In this document: positions 8,790 to 18,869 of the stretch, piece after piece
Numbering within the stretch: position 1 is the first letter of the stretch
How the letters are laid out: every line of letters starts with the position of its first letter
DNA from: Alphaproteobacteria bacterium
Lineage (GTDB): Bacteria; Pseudomonadota; Alphaproteobacteria; Sphingomonadales; Emcibacteraceae
Assembly: GCA_030428615.1 (NCBI GenBank)
Contig: JAUIDN010000004.1
Span: 1-64,000 of the forward strand
Direction of reading: 5' to 3'
DNA length: 64,000 bases
Translations under genes and position numbers: made by a program
Notes under the pieces: generated by a model
Seen by the model: the letters and a program-made list of their open reading frames with translations, nothing else
Database searches by the model: none
Told to the model about the DNA's origin: nothing

Positions 8790-9263
8790 ATGGCGGGGAG
8801 CGTTAATAAGGTAATTTTGGTTGGAAATCTGGGGCGTGACCCGGAAGTCAGGCACACGCAGGACGGATCACCGATCGTCCAGCTCAGCATAGCTACATCT
8901 GATACATGGAAGGATCGTGCTACTGGTGAAAGACGCGAGCGTACAGAATGGCACCGTGTGGTGATTTTTAATGAACACCTTTGTAAGATAGCGGAAAATT
9001 ACCTTAAAAAAGGGTCAAAAGTTTATGTTGAAGGCGCACTTCAAACCCGTAAATGGACTGACCAGCAGGGCGTTGAGAAATATACCACCGAAGTGGTGCT
9101 GCAACGGTTTAACGGTGAACTGACTATGCTTGATGGCCGCGGTGATAATGATGGCGGCGGCTATGGCGGTGATAATGGTGGATTTAGTGAAAGCTCCGGC
9201 GGCGGTGGCGGATCGGCCCCGGCGGGCGGGGGTTCTGATTTCGACGATGAAATCCCGTTCTAA
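8790..9263 (+). CDS. ssb: Single-stranded DNA-binding protein
   Basis: 157 residues. The N-terminal OB fold (about 1-110) begins MAGSVNKVILVGNLGRDPEVR and contains the family stretch ERTEWHRVVIFN. A Gly/Asp-rich flexible linker follows (about 118-148). The C-terminal acidic tip DFDDEIPF recruits replication and repair partners. SSB coats single-stranded DNA during replication, recombination and repair. SD GAAAGG precedes ATG 8790. It is divergent from uvrA across the LexA box and ends in a strong terminator, so it is monocistronic. Confidence 0.97.
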   Translation: MAGSVNKVILVGNLGRDPEVRHTQDGSPIVQLSIATSDTWKDRATGERRERTEWHRVVIFNEHLCKIAENYLKKGSKVYVEGALQTRKWTDQQGVEKYTTEVVLQRFNGELTMLDGRGDNDGGGYGGDNGGFSESSGGGGGSAPAGGGSDFDDEIPF

Positions 9264-9271
9264 AATATTAA

Positions 9272-9299
9272 ATGCCCCGCTGGTCGGGGTATTTTTTTT
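9272..9299 (+). terminator. Intrinsic terminator of ssb
   Basis: CCCCG (9275-9279) pairs with CGGGG (9285-9289), extended by A-T pairs, followed by eight T (9292-9299). It lies 8 nt after the ssb stop. Confidence 0.85.
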
Positions 9300-9389
9300 G
9301 AGAAGGGCATGGGCTATTGAAGCGGTGGGGACTTAAAATTTTGCCAATATCTTCATAGAATTAGGAAAGCCATGGTGATGACCTCGCGT

Positions 9390-9427
9390 ATTATATTTCT
9401 ATATTTCGAAAAACATTGAAATATAAT
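9390..9427. promoter_or_regulatory. Operator dyad upstream of the ArsR-type gene
   Basis: ATATTTC (9401-9407), N10, GAAATAT (9418-9424) is repeated exactly at 9798-9821 before the permease gene. A second overlapping dyad, ATTATATTTC (9390-9399) with GAAATATAAT (9418-9427), extends it. The core ends 26 bp before the regulator's ATG, so it probably overlaps its promoter. Confidence 0.65.
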
Positions 9428-9450
9428 ATGAAACTCTGTATGCTTTCACA

Positions 9451-9735
9451 ATGAATCAGGAACTTGCAGTAAAAAGATTAGGTGAGCTTGGCCACGGCAC
9501 CCGGATGTCGGTATACAGGTTGCTCGTGAAAGCGGGTAATAATGGATTGGCAGTTGGAGATATACAGGAAAGGTTAAAAGTATCAGGCCCAACGCTTTCG
9601 CATCATATCCATCGTCTTATTGGCGCAGGCCTTGTCCGTCAGGAACGGGATGGACGAACGCTTTACTGTTTTGCGGAGCTTGAGGCACTAAAGGATGTTG
9701 TTACATTTCTGGAAGCGGAATGCTGTACACTTTAA
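9451..9735 (+). CDS. ArsR-family metalloregulator
   Basis: 94 residues with a winged-helix DNA-binding domain. The recognition helix region is LKVSGPTLSHHIHRLIGAGLVRQERDGRTLYCF, typical of ArsR/SmtB repressors. A vicinal Cys pair ends the protein (ECCTL, residues 91-92), a plausible arsenite or other soft-metal sensing site, while the usual CxC in the recognition helix is absent. It is followed 100 bp later by a permease gene preceded by the same 24-bp operator, so the protein likely represses both transcription units and is released by metal or metalloid. The pair is inserted between ssb and gyrA in an otherwise core block. Confidence 0.85.
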   Translation: MNQELAVKRLGELGHGTRMSVYRLLVKAGNNGLAVGDIQERLKVSGPTLSHHIHRLIGAGLVRQERDGRTLYCFAELEALKDVVTFLEAECCTL

Positions 9736-9797
9736 GAAAATAAGGTAACTTATTGAAATTATATATGAAACGGTCAAGGCCGTATTTTTTTAAGCTT

Positions 9798-9821
9798 ATA
9801 TTTCGAAAATTGTAGAAATAT
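9798..9821. promoter_or_regulatory. Operator dyad upstream of the permease
   Basis: ATATTTC (9798-9804), N10, GAAATAT (9815-9821), identical in half-sites and spacing to the dyad at 9401-9424. It lies 14 bp before the permease ATG, overlapping the likely promoter or transcription start. Confidence 0.65.
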
Positions 9822-9835
9822 CGAAGGGAATTAAT

Positions 9836-10792
9836 ATGGGAAATTTTTTTGTAATAGATGATGAGTTTGAGATGATGCTGATCGAAAGTGGCAGGATGTT
9901 TATTGAGCTCTTCCTCGAATTAACGTTATTGTTTCTGGTGATTAGTTTTGTCGTAGGCGTCCTTAATCAAAAACTACCTGCAGAGAAAATTCAGTCATTA
10001 CTGGGTGCGCGCAAAGGGCGGGGCTATTTAATTGCCGCTGGATTAGGCGCGCTAACACCTTTTTGCAGCTGTTCGACAATACCGATGCTTGTCGGACTTT
10101 TGAAAGCGCGGGCGGGGTTTGGTCCCCTAATGACATTTTTGTTCACATCACCGCTCTTAAACCCGATCATAATAGCGTTATTTATTCCCGTTCTCGGTTT
10201 ATCAGTAACGTTGTGGTATGCGGCTCTTGCGCTGAGTGTATCGATAGTTGCAGGTATATTACTCCAGGGATTTGGCTTTGAACGTTATATAAAACAGGAA
10301 ATGTTGTTGGATAAGCCCAACTCATGTTGTGATACGGGACAGCTAAAGGCTGTGGGGGCCGCGGTGGCCAAGAGAGAGCCTTCCATTTGGCGTAAAGCAT
10401 GGGATGAGTGTTGGGCGCTTTTTACTCAAATGATGCCTTATATGATCATTGCTATGGCGATAGGATCTATTGTCCATGGTTTTGTACCGACGGATTTTTT
10501 TGCGGAAGTCGCGGGGCCGGAAAATCCGGTAGCAGTACCCACAGCTGCATTAATTGGTATTCCGCTTTACGTGCGGGTGACGGCGCTTCTGCCGCTTATG
10601 GGCACTTTTCTGGCGAAAGGCGTTAGCATTGGCGCCATCATCGCTCTGGTAATCGGTAGCGGTGGTGCCAGTTTGCCGGAGATGATACTGCTTAAAAAGC
10701 TATTTCACTGGCCGCTTTTGGTGGCTTTTTTAGGGGTTATTTTTACTATGGCGATTGTTGGTGGATTCTCGTTTAATTATTTTCAAATTTGA
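9836..10792 (+). CDS. UPF0718/ArsP-type permease
   Basis: 318 residues with about eight hydrophobic segments. The family motif PFCSCSTIPMLVGLL carries Cys77 and Cys79, and a second Cys pair (NSCCDTGQ) lies in the central cytoplasmic loop near residue 160. The DUF318/UPF0718 family includes ArsP, which exports trivalent organoarsenicals, and the two Cys sites would suit a soft-metalloid substrate. The adjacent ArsR-type regulator and the shared operator support induction by such a compound. Substrate is inference. The end of the protein (GFSFNYFQI) is normal for the family. No arsC or arsM lies nearby. Confidence 0.8.
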   Translation: MGNFFVIDDEFEMMLIESGRMFIELFLELTLLFLVISFVVGVLNQKLPAEKIQSLLGARKGRGYLIAAGLGALTPFCSCSTIPMLVGLLKARAGFGPLMTFLFTSPLLNPIIIALFIPVLGLSVTLWYAALALSVSIVAGILLQGFGFERYIKQEMLLDKPNSCCDTGQLKAVGAAVAKREPSIWRKAWDECWALFTQMMPYMIIAMAIGSIVHGFVPTDFFAEVAGPENPVAVPTAALIGIPLYVRVTALLPLMGTFLAKGVSIGAIIALVIGSGGASLPEMILLKKLFHWPLLVAFLGVIFTMAIVGGFSFNYFQI

Positions 10793-10970
10793 CACAAAAA
10801 AACAAGTCTAGAAAATGATGTAAGTCATTAATATTAAACGAAAAAAAATATCAACGAAAATGGCTGTTTTTTATTTCATAAAAAGGCTGTTTTTACCCAC
10901 CCAATGCTTGCTATGGCCGGTTATATTTTGTATAAAATTAAGGTTAAATTTTTCATTTATTTTGCACCGC

Positions 10971-10990
10971 ATATTATTTGGAAATAATAT
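10971..10990. promoter_or_regulatory. Perfect dyad upstream of gyrA
   Basis: ATATTATTT, GG, AAATAATAT form a perfect 9-bp inverted repeat 29 bp before the gyrA start, in an AT-rich 227-bp leader (10793-11019). It could be an operator or a weak transcript hairpin; no protein is known to me for it. Confidence 0.35.
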
Positions 10991-11019
10991 AAAATTCAGG
11001 TATCAAAAAGGGCCATATT

Positions 11020-13749
11020 TTGACCGATAATACTGCTTCTGAAGCACCGGACGAGCATATCTCCAATATCACCATCGAACAGGAAATGAAGACCTCCTAT
11101 CTTGATTATGCCATGAGCGTGATCGTATCACGGGCGTTACCGGATGTGAGAGATGGTCTTAAACCGGTTCATCGCCGCATTCTTTATTCGATGTATGAAA
11201 ATAATTATGACTGGACCAAACCATACCGTAAATCGGCACGTGTGGTTGGTGATGTTATGGGTAAATATCATCCTCATGGCGACAGTGCGATTTATGATGC
11301 CATGGTCAGAATGGCACAGGACTTTTCTTTGCGTTTACCGCTTATTGATGGTCAGGGTAATTTCGGTTCCATGGACGGCGATCCACCCGCGGCCATGCGT
11401 TACACCGAAGCGCGGATGGCAAAAACCGCCAGTGGTCTTTTGGAAGATATAGATAAAGACACGGTGAATTTTCAGGCAAACTATGATGAAAGTGAACATG
11501 AACCAAGCGTTCTGCCGGCGCGTTTTCCCAATTTGCTGGTGAATGGTGCAGGTGGTATTGCGGTTGGAATGGCGACCAACATCCCGCCTCATAATCTTGG
11601 GGAAGTGCTGGATGCTTGTTGCGCTTATGTTGATAACCCTGAAATAAGCCTGGAAGAACTGGTGGAAATTGTGCCGGGCCCGGATTTCCCGACCGGAGGC
11701 CTTATTATGGGCGGTGCGGGTGCGCGGTCAGCGGAAATGACGGGGCGCGGTTCGATTATGATGCGCGGCAGAACCCATATAGAGGAATTTAAAAAGGATC
11801 GCGAAGCAATTATCATTACTGAAGTCCCCTTTCAGGTTAACAAGTCGCGGATGATCGAAAATATTGCTGATTGTGTCCGAACAAAAAAAGTAGAAGGTAT
11901 TTCAGATATCCGCGATGAAAGTGACCGTGACGGCGTCAGAGTTGTGGTTGAAGTCAAGCGTGATGCGGTTGCTGATGTTGTCTTAAACCAGCTTTTCCGC
12001 TTTACGCCACTGCAAACTAGCTTTGGGGCCAATATGCTGGCGCTTTGCGGGGGGCGCCCACAGGTTCTGAACTTACACGATGTCATTGAGCAATTTGTAC
12101 GCTTCCGTGAAGAAGTGATTACCCGCCGAACCAAATTCAAGCTTGGTAAAGCGCGTGACCGGGCCCATGTGTTGGTCGGTCTTGTTATCGCGGTTAATAA
12201 CCTTGATAAGGTTGTTGCAATGATCCGCAAGGCACCAAACCCCGCTGCTGCGCGTGAAGCGCTCCTCGTAGAAGATTGGGATGCGGTTGATGTTGCAGAC
12301 TATATAGAACTTATCAATGAACCCGGGCGTGGCGTTGTTGACGGGAAATACAAACTTTCCGACAAACAGGTCCGTGCGATCCTTGAACTTCGTTTGCACA
12401 GGCTGACGGCACTTGGCCGGGATGATATCGGTGGGGAACTCAAGGAACTCGCCGAGCAGATTGAGGACTTTATTGATATTTTAAGATCACGTGAGCGTCT
12501 GTATAGCATCATGCGTGAAGAATTTGTCGCTTATAAGGACGAATTTGCGACACCGAGACGCAGTGAATTTGCTGCTGATGCATACGGGTTTGAAGATGAG
12601 GATCTCATCCAGGTAGAAGATATGGTCGTGACGGTGACCAATACGGGATATATCAAGCGCGTGGCATTGGATACTTACCGCGCTCAACGCCGCGGCGGAA
12701 AAGGCCGTAGTGGCATGGCGACGAAAGATGAAGATGTGCTATCAAATGTCTTTGTTTCAAATACCCACGTACCGATCCTGTTCTTCAGTAATTTTGGGCA
12801 GGTATATAAATTAAAAGTATGGAAACTGCCGCTAGGTTCACCAACATCAAAAGGAAAGGCATTGATCAACCTGCTTCCGCTTGAGCAGGGGGAGACGATC
12901 TCAACCATTCTGCCGCTGCCGGAAGATGAGGATAGCTGGGAAGAGCTTCATGCAATCTTTGTGACAGCGAAGGGTAATGTTCGCCGTAACCTGCTTTCTG
13001 ATTTTTCAAATGTCAGGGCAAACGGGAAAATTGCGATTCGACTTTCCGATGATGACCGGCTGGTCGGCGTGGCCGCCTGTAACGAAGAAGATGATGTTCT
13101 TATGGCGGCAAAGGGCGGAAAATGTATCCGTTTCCCTGCGACCAAGGTACGGCTTTTCAAAGGGCGTAATTCGGATGGTGTTCGCGGCATAAAACTGGCG
13201 GATGGTGACGAAGTGGTCTCCATGTCGATCCTGCATCATGTCAATATGGATCAGGATCAGAAGATAGCCTATCTTCGTTATGCGGCGGCAAAACGTCGTG
13301 GCGAGGATCCTGAAAAGCCAACTGAAATTGATGAAGAACGGCTAAGCGCCCTTGAGGAGCGGGAAGAATTTATTTTAAGTATCACGGAAAACGGATACGG
13401 AAAACGGACTTCGTCTTATGAATACCGGGTTACCGGGCGTGGTGGTAGCGGTATTATAAATATAGAAACATCAGAACGTAACGGCGAAGTTGTTGCAGCG
13501 TTCCCAATTGATGTAAATGATCAATTGATGATGGTGACCGATAACGGGCGTTTGATCAGGGTTCCCGTTCATGATGTTCGTATTGCCGGCCGTAACACCC
13601 AGGGTGTTACCCTGTTTAAAGTCGGTGATGATGAGCATATAGTTTCTGTTGACCGAATTCATGAAACAGACGATGATGAGGAATCAGAAGATGATGCAGA
13701 ACAAACTGCTGATACTTCTTCTGATGAGGAAACAACTCCTGAGGAGTGA
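11020..13749 (+). CDS. gyrA: DNA gyrase subunit A
   Basis: 909 residues. GyrA breaks and rejoins DNA and, with GyrB, introduces negative supercoils. The catalytic tyrosine is Y128 in [10 protein letters not shown]. The quinolone-resistance region reads [15 protein letters not shown] with Ser89 and Asp93, the sensitive-type residues. The C-terminal wrapping domain includes the GyrA box-like [12 protein letters not shown] long acidic tail ([12 protein letters not shown] and onwards) ends the protein. The start is TTG 11020, reading [13 protein letters not shown], preceded by AAAGGG. The gene is followed after 3 nt by coaD, starting a core operon. Confidence 0.97.
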   Translation: MTDNTASEAPDEHISNITIEQEMKTSYLDYAMSVIVSRALPDVRDGLKPVHRRILYSMYENNYDWTKPYRKSARVVGDVMGKYHPHGDSAIYDAMVRMAQDFSLRLPLIDGQGNFGSMDGDPPAAMRYTEARMAKTASGLLEDIDKDTVNFQANYDESEHEPSVLPARFPNLLVNGAGGIAVGMATNIPPHNLGEVLDACCAYVDNPEISLEELVEIVPGPDFPTGGLIMGGAGARSAEMTGRGSIMMRGRTHIEEFKKDREAIIITEVPFQVNKSRMIENIADCVRTKKVEGISDIRDESDRDGVRVVVEVKRDAVADVVLNQLFRFTPLQTSFGANMLALCGGRPQVLNLHDVIEQFVRFREEVITRRTKFKLGKARDRAHVLVGLVIAVNNLDKVVAMIRKAPNPAAAREALLVEDWDAVDVADYIELINEPGRGVVDGKYKLSDKQVRAILELRLHRLTALGRDDIGGELKELAEQIEDFIDILRSRERLYSIMREEFVAYKDEFATPRRSEFAADAYGFEDEDLIQVEDMVVTVTNTGYIKRVALDTYRAQRRGGKGRSGMATKDEDVLSNVFVSNTHVPILFFSNFGQVYKLKVWKLPLGSPTSKGKALINLLPLEQGETISTILPLPEDEDSWEELHAIFVTAKGNVRRNLLSDFSNVRANGKIAIRLSDDDRLVGVAACNEEDDVLMAAKGGKCIRFPATKVRLFKGRNSDGVRGIKLADGDEVVSMSILHHVNMDQDQKIAYLRYAAAKRRGEDPEKPTEIDEERLSALEEREEFILSITENGYGKRTSSYEYRVTGRGGSGIINIETSERNGEVVAAFPIDVNDQLMMVTDNGRLIRVPVHDVRIAGRNTQGVTLFKVGDDEHIVSVDRIHETDDDEESEDDAEQTADTSSDEETTPEE

Positions 13750-13752
13750 TAT

Positions 13753-14262
13753 ATGTCTGTTGGCAAGAGGGTAGGATTATATCCAGGGACGTTTGACCCG
13801 ATTACATTGGGTCACATGGATATTATTGAACGTGGCTCAAAACTGGTGGACCATTTAATCATTGGTGTATCAACAAACCCATCCAAACAAGCGCTCTTTT
13901 CCCTGGAAGAAAGAATTGAAATAGTAAAGCGCGAAACCGCCCATTTAAATAGTAAAAAGGGCACAACCATTGAGGTGAAGGGATTTAATTCCCTGCTTAT
14001 GACTTTTGCTGAAAAAGTGAAAGCCTCCGTCATCATACGGGGATTGCGGGCGGCGTCAGATTTTGAATATGAATTTCAGATGACGGCGATGAACGACCAA
14101 CTGAATGCGGAAATTGAAACAGTATTTATGATGGCTGATCCGTCGTTTCAGGCAATTGCCTCTCGACTTGTAAAGGAAATTGCCATATATGACGGTGAAA
14201 TTGACAAGTTCGTTACCGCCTCCGTCCGAGAAGATGTGTTACGCAAGCTTGGCAAAATTTAA
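13753..14262 (+). CDS. coaD: Phosphopantetheine adenylyltransferase
   Basis: 169 residues, the normal length for CoaD. It catalyses the fourth step of CoA synthesis, joining AMP from ATP to 4'-phosphopantetheine. The nucleotidyltransferase motif is GTFDPITLGH (residues 12-21), and the second family motif is SVIIRGLRAASDFEYE. It begins 3 nt after gyrA with overlapping translation signals (GAGGAGTGATAT before ATG), so it is probably translationally coupled. The downstream cyclophilin genes follow in the same direction. Confidence 0.96.
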   Translation: MSVGKRVGLYPGTFDPITLGHMDIIERGSKLVDHLIIGVSTNPSKQALFSLEERIEIVKRETAHLNSKKGTTIEVKGFNSLLMTFAEKVKASVIIRGLRAASDFEYEFQMTAMNDQLNAEIETVFMMADPSFQAIASRLVKEIAIYDGEIDKFVTASVREDVLRKLGKI

Positions 14263-14283
14263 TTCTAGTAACAGGATTTTCTG

Positions 14284-14838
14284 ATGAAAATATTTTTCAA
14301 AAGATTTTTAGCCTTAATTATTATATCTGTGATGCCGGTTGTGGCGATGGCTCAGGATTCTTCTGACCTTGACCCTGAAAATACACTTTATCTTGATCTG
14401 GTATATGGCCGGGTGGTGATCAAAATGTTTCCCGATATAGCGCCCAATCATGTGAATCGGATCAAAGAACTCACAAGGCAGGGTTATTATGACGGGTCAT
14501 ATTTTCATCGCGTCATAGAAGGGTTTATGGCACAAACAGGGGCGCCAAAAGGACAAAGAACCGGCGGAACCGGATCAAAACTTGATGCTGAAATATCGAA
14601 CCTTTCCCACTATAAAGGTATGGTATCCATGGCACGACCAACAGATATAAACGGTGCCGACAGCCAGTTTTTTATCTGCACGGCATATGTACCGCATCTC
14701 GATGGTCAATATACGATCTGGGGAGAAGTCGTTTCAGGTATGCGCTATGTTGATCAAATAAAAATTGGTGAGGGCGATGGCTTTGCCGACCCGGATATAA
14801 TTGTGAAGATGCAGGTTGCTGCGGACGTCAAAGAATAA
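14284..14838 (+). CDS. Peptidyl-prolyl cis-trans isomerase, cyclophilin type, exported
   Basis: 184 residues with a signal peptide (KIFFKRFLALIIISVMPVVAMAQ, cleavage after residue 23) followed by a cyclophilin domain. The family core FHRVIEGFMAQTG and SQFFICTAYVPHLDGQYTIWGEV are clear. It should catalyse proline isomerisation during folding in the periplasm. It is a paralogue of the gene 10 nt downstream, which lacks the signal peptide, so the pair serves two compartments. One difference from its partner is GAPKGQRTGGTGSK in place of GDPDGTGMGGSGHK. Confidence 0.92.
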   Translation: MKIFFKRFLALIIISVMPVVAMAQDSSDLDPENTLYLDLVYGRVVIKMFPDIAPNHVNRIKELTRQGYYDGSYFHRVIEGFMAQTGAPKGQRTGGTGSKLDAEISNLSHYKGMVSMARPTDINGADSQFFICTAYVPHLDGQYTIWGEVVSGMRYVDQIKIGEGDGFADPDIIVKMQVAADVKE

Positions 14839-14848
14839 GGATAACTAA

Positions 14849-15325
14849 ATGGATCTCGAAAATACACTATATCTCGACCTTGAAGCGGGTCGGGTTACGA
14901 TTGAACTTTATGACGATGTTGCCCCGAAACATGTGGCGCGTTTAAAGGAACTTGCCCGCAAAGGATTTTATGATGGCCTGACTTTTCATCGGGTGATCGA
15001 AGGTTTTATGGCACAGGGCGGCGATCCTGATGGAACCGGCATGGGTGGCTCCGGCCATAAGTTGCCCGCCGAATTTTCTGATAAACCGCATCACCGCGGT
15101 GCCTGTTCGATGGCACGTTCACAGGATGTTGATAGCGGTGACAGCCAGTTTTTCATCTGTTTTGATGACGCAACTTTTCTGGATGGTCAATATAGTGTGT
15201 GGGGTCAGGTCGTTGACGGCATGGAACATGTTGACGAATTGAAACGTGGTGAGGGGATGGATTTCTGTATGAATGGCGACCCGGATAAAATCGTGAAAAT
15301 GCAGGTTGCCGCGGACGCGTCCTGA
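14849..15325 (+). CDS. ppiB: Peptidyl-prolyl cis-trans isomerase, cyclophilin type, cytoplasmic
   Basis: 158 residues, almost entirely one cyclophilin domain (FHRVIEGFMAQGGDPDGTGMGG, then DSQFFICFDDATFLDGQYSVWGQV). With no signal peptide it should act on cytoplasmic proteins. SD AAGGA precedes ATG 14849. It lies between the exported paralogue and queA with gaps of 10 and 8 nt, in a probable gyrA-coaD-ppi-ppiB-queA-tgt transcription unit typical of Alphaproteobacteria. Confidence 0.93.
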   Translation: MDLENTLYLDLEAGRVTIELYDDVAPKHVARLKELARKGFYDGLTFHRVIEGFMAQGGDPDGTGMGGSGHKLPAEFSDKPHHRGACSMARSQDVDSGDSQFFICFDDATFLDGQYSVWGQVVDGMEHVDELKRGEGMDFCMNGDPDKIVKMQVAADAS

Positions 15326-15333
15326 TGCAATAG

Positions 15334-16374
15334 ATGAAAGTTGATCAGTTCGATTTTGAGCTACCCAAAGAGCTTATAGCCCTTCGCCCCGCCCCACAAC
15401 GTGACGGGGCGCGGTTGCTTGTGGTTGATGGAGAAGCACTGAATGACAAAATGGTCACTGATCTGCCGGATTTTCTAAATCCTGGTGATTTGATGATTTT
15501 CAACGATACCCGTGTGATTCCGGCACGACTAAGCGGCAAAAGACGTGATGCGAAGATCGAACTCACTCTCCATATGAATATGTCGGGTGGTGTCTGGAAA
15601 GCTTTTGCCAAACCCGCGAAAAAACTGAAAAGCGACGATGTTATTTTGTTTGATGGCGGGCTTGAATGTCGCGTGCTTGAAAAGGGGGACGCAGGGGAAG
15701 TTACCATAAAATTCAATCAAAGCGGCGATCAATTGAAAGAGGCGCTGAATGGGGCCGGGGTTATGCCATTGCCGCCTTATATCGCTTCACAGCGACCAGT
15801 AGACGAACAGGACAAACAGGACTACCAGACAATTTACAGCATAAATGATGGTGCGGTGGCGGCGCCCACTGCGGGCCTTCATTTTACGGACAAACTTCAG
15901 AACGCGTTGGCGCAAAAAGGCGTCCGAAGCGCCTATGTGACACTACACGTCGGCGCTGGGACCTTTCTGCCGGTAAAGGTGGATGATACGGATGACCATA
16001 AAATGCATGAGGAATATGGTGAAATAAGCGAAGAGGTGGCAGCGCTTGTCAACGAAACGCATGCGTGTGGCAAAAGGGTCGTGGCGGTGGGAACAACATC
16101 GCTCAGGTTACTTGAGGCGGCCACCGATGAAAACGGAGAAACGCATCCCTTCGCCGCAGCCACGGATATTGTTATTACGCCCGGTTACAAATTCCGGGCC
16201 GTTGATATTTTAATGACCAACTTTCATTTGCCGAAATCAACATTGTTCATGTTGGTAAGCGCGTTTGCCGGAAGTGATGTTATGAAAAAGGCATATAAAC
16301 ATGCAATAGAAAGCGCCTACCGTTTTTATTCATACGGGGACAGTAGTATTTTGTTTCGCCGGGAATTGGTGTAA
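15334..16374 (+). CDS. queA: S-adenosylmethionine:tRNA ribosyltransferase-isomerase
   Basis: 346 residues. QueA transfers and rearranges the ribosyl part of SAM onto 7-aminomethyl-7-deazaguanine in tRNA to give epoxyqueuosine. Family motifs seen are [19 protein letters not shown] at the N-terminus, [12 protein letters not shown], and [10 protein letters not shown] with [11 protein letters not shown]. It lies 8 nt after ppiB and 10 nt before tgt, the enzyme for the preceding step in the queuosine pathway. Confidence 0.96.
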   Translation: MKVDQFDFELPKELIALRPAPQRDGARLLVVDGEALNDKMVTDLPDFLNPGDLMIFNDTRVIPARLSGKRRDAKIELTLHMNMSGGVWKAFAKPAKKLKSDDVILFDGGLECRVLEKGDAGEVTIKFNQSGDQLKEALNGAGVMPLPPYIASQRPVDEQDKQDYQTIYSINDGAVAAPTAGLHFTDKLQNALAQKGVRSAYVTLHVGAGTFLPVKVDDTDDHKMHEEYGEISEEVAALVNETHACGKRVVAVGTTSLRLLEAATDENGETHPFAAATDIVITPGYKFRAVDILMTNFHLPKSTLFMLVSAFAGSDVMKKAYKHAIESAYRFYSYGDSSILFRRELV

Positions 16375-16384
16375 AGGAACATAT

Positions 16385-17524
16385 ATGACATTCAGTATGG
16401 ATATAATTGAAACCGATGGCAATGCCCGCACCGGCGTGATCAACACGGCGCGAGGTGAAATCAGAACACCGGCATTTATGCCTGTGGGGACGGCGGCCAC
16501 GGTGAAAGCGATGAAACCGGAAACTGTTCGAGAGACGGGGGCGGATATTCTCCTCGGCAACACGTATCATTTGATGCTCCGGCCAACGGCGGAACGGATC
16601 GCCAAACTGGGTGGTCTTCATAAATTCATGAACTGGTCACGGCCTATCTTAACGGATTCGGGCGGGTTTCAGGTAATGTCGCTGGCCAAACTTCGGAAAA
16701 TTACCGAAGAAGGGGTATCTTTCCAATCGCATATCGACGGCAGCAAACATATGTTAAGCCCCGAACGCAGCATGGAAATTCAACGCCTTCTGGGATCAAA
16801 TATCGTTATGGCGTTTGACGAATGTACCCCGTATCCGGCAAGCGAAAAAGAAACCGAAGATAGCATGTTGCTTTCAATGCGCTGGGCGAAACGGTCTTAT
16901 GACGCCTTTCATGATGGTTCCGAACATGCACAAATGAATGCGTTATTCGGTATTGTACAGGGGGGTGTGTTTGAAAAATTGCGCCATCATTCGGCGGAAG
17001 CGTTAAAGGAAATTGATTTTAACGGGTACGCCATTGGGGGACTTGCCGTTGGTGAGGGGCAGGATGTTATGTTCGAAGTGCTGGATTATACAATGCCAGT
17101 CATGCCAAAATCGAAACCCCGTTATTTGATGGGGGTTGGAAAGCCGGATGATATTGTCGGCGCGGTTGAACGCGGTATCGATATGTTCGATTGCGTAATG
17201 CCGTCGCGATCCGGACGAACGGGGCAGGCCTTCACACGCAGAGGCACTATAAACATGAAAAACTCCCGCCATATTGATGATCCACGCACCATTGATGAAC
17301 AGTGCCGGTGTTCCGCGTGCAGCCAATATAGCCGTGCTTATGTGTCGCACTTGATCCGCAGCGGTGAAATTCTGGGGCCGATGTTGCTTACGGAACATAA
17401 CCTGACATATTACCAGGATTTAATGGCCGGTCTTCGCGATGCTATTTCCCGTAAATCCCTTGGCGGATTTGTAAAGGATTTTCATGAGACCCGTGCCGAA
17501 GGCGACATCGCGCCAATAACTTAA
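16385..17524 (+). CDS. tgt: Queuine tRNA-ribosyltransferase
   Basis: 379 residues. Tgt swaps guanine 34 of Asp, Asn, His and Tyr tRNAs for preQ1. The substrate-binding motif [16 protein letters not shown], the nucleophile region [16 protein letters not shown] and the zinc-site cysteines CRCSAC (with a later histidine) are present. Start ATG 16385 ([17 protein letters not shown]) lies 10 nt after queA. It is the last gene of the core block before tRNA-Lys. Confidence 0.96.
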   Translation: MTFSMDIIETDGNARTGVINTARGEIRTPAFMPVGTAATVKAMKPETVRETGADILLGNTYHLMLRPTAERIAKLGGLHKFMNWSRPILTDSGGFQVMSLAKLRKITEEGVSFQSHIDGSKHMLSPERSMEIQRLLGSNIVMAFDECTPYPASEKETEDSMLLSMRWAKRSYDAFHDGSEHAQMNALFGIVQGGVFEKLRHHSAEALKEIDFNGYAIGGLAVGEGQDVMFEVLDYTMPVMPKSKPRYLMGVGKPDDIVGAVERGIDMFDCVMPSRSGRTGQAFTRRGTINMKNSRHIDDPRTIDEQCRCSACSQYSRAYVSHLIRSGEILGPMLLTEHNLTYYQDLMAGLRDAISRKSLGGFVKDFHETRAEGDIAPIT

Positions 17525-17600
17525 ATAAATTGCCAAAAAGTGATAAAATACTATTGACGATTTGAAGGCGGGGCCTTATGTTCCGCTCACCTCTTATTGA

Positions 17601-17676
17601 GGGCCCGTAGCTCAGCTGGTAGAGCAACTGACTTTTAATCAGTAGGTCACAGGTTCGAACCCTGTCGGGCTCACCA
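17601..17676 (+). tRNA. tRNA-Lys (anticodon UUU)
   Basis: 76 nt including an encoded CCA end. The acceptor stem GGGCCCG pairs with CGGGCTC (one G-U pair), the D arm carries AGCTCAGCTGGTAGAGC, the anticodon loop CTTTTAA gives UUU, and the T arm is ACAGG-TTCGAAC-CCTGT. A terminator follows directly. The region downstream is AT-rich and holds a damaged acyltransferase, as at many tRNA integration sites, but no duplicated tRNA end was found. Confidence 0.97.
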
Positions 17677-17677
17677 A

Positions 17678-17713
17678 AAAAACCCCGCATACCATTCCGG
17701 TGTCGGGGTTTTT
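17678..17713 (+). terminator. Intrinsic terminator of tRNA-Lys
   Basis: AAAAACCCCG (ending 17687) pairs with CGGGGTTTTT (17704-17713), ending in five T, directly after the tRNA CCA. Confidence 0.85.
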
Positions 17714-17771
17714 CTGTATTATTTTTTTGTAAGTTAGACGGGTGAATTGAATAATTACCTTAAGAAGGCTT

Positions 17772-18869
17772 TTAAGCGAAGGAATTAAAGAAACGCTGTA
17801 GAGGTTTCTCAATGAAGCTATGTGAAATTGACGATACTAAAATAACCACTGCAATATATCCGAATATAAAATAAGCGCTGAATATAATATCAATTTTAAT
17901 TAGCTGAAAACTTACTAACAGCAAAAACATCAACTGAAGTGGTGTGTGCCATAAATAATTGCCAAAAGAGCAGTTGCCAAACCATTCAAAATGTCTTAGT
18001 GGGCCGCTTCCAAATTTTATTTCAAGTAAATAACATGAGACAATAATTGCTGAAAAAGTCGCAGATAAAACAAGTGTTTGAGGTAAATCCGAATAGAAAA
18101 TGATTAGCACTGGTACGGCGGATAGAAAAATAGTGCAAATAATTGCATTAACAAATGCAGACTTCTCTTCAATTAATTTTGCAACACCATAAATAAATGA
18201 TCCAATAAAAAAATAAGTGGCACAAAGCATAATATTGTTCTTCCACAATGAATAAACAAGGAAGCTTGATATCACCGCGATCACAATTGAATATAGTGTC
18301 ATTTTAAAAGTTTTTAAAAATAGAAAAAATAATAAATAAGATAATATTTCTAGAGATACTGACCAGATAGGACCATTGAAAGAGAGGCCTCTTTGAAAGC
18401 CCCACTCGGAAGCAAGAAATAGATTTAAGTTAAAATGGTATAGATCATTGTTCCCGAAAACCGTATCCGTCCCAAATTGTTTGATGTTTATTCATTGAAT
18501 AAGAGCAACAGTAATTAATGTAATAAAGTGAAGTGGGTAAAGCCTTGCAAATCGACTTAAAAAGAATTTTTTTGATGTGACTGATATTTTATTGGCATAA
18601 ACGTGCATAAAGACAAACCCTGATAGTACCCAAAAAAACTGTACGGCGTATAGCCCCCAATAATATGCAGGTGCCCATATTTCGAAATTTGGTACAGAGA
18701 CAATATCGTCCGTGGTCCATTTGATACTAGTTGCAGGAAGAAAAAAATGTTTATAATGATGAATAAGTACCATTATCGACGCTATCCCACGTAGGATATC
18801 GATCGAAAAAATTTTATTGTTACATCCCTTGACAGGTTCAGTCATCTTATTATTGATAAAATCAGTCAT
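17772..18869 (-). pseudogene. Acyltransferase 3 family protein, interrupted by in-frame TGA
   Basis: Read as one frame this is a 365-codon membrane protein of the acyltransferase 3 (OafA/YrhL) family, which O-acylates cell-surface sugars. The N-terminal part has the family signature IDILRGIASIMVLIHHYKHF and QFFWVLSGFVFMHVYA, then RFARLYPLHFI. A TGA at 18492-18494 (codon 126) stops it. The same frame continues without interruption, with more family sequence (FNGPIWSVSLEILSYLLFFLFL and the later transmembrane helices, ending at 17772). A single point change explains it, for example TGG or CGA to TGA. The gene is AT-rich and stands alone beside tRNA-Lys. Sequencing error cannot be excluded. Confidence 0.8.

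Noticed and set aside
17442-17690. Open frame on the minus strand across the tRNA-Lys gene
   Set aside because: It is the familiar antisense translation of a tRNA (RVRTCDLLIKSQLLYQLSYGP) and is often mis-annotated as a protein.
18492-18494. Selenocysteine at the in-frame TGA of the acyltransferase
   Set aside because: Acyltransferase 3 proteins have no known selenocysteine and no SECIS-like hairpin follows. A nonsense mutation is simpler.
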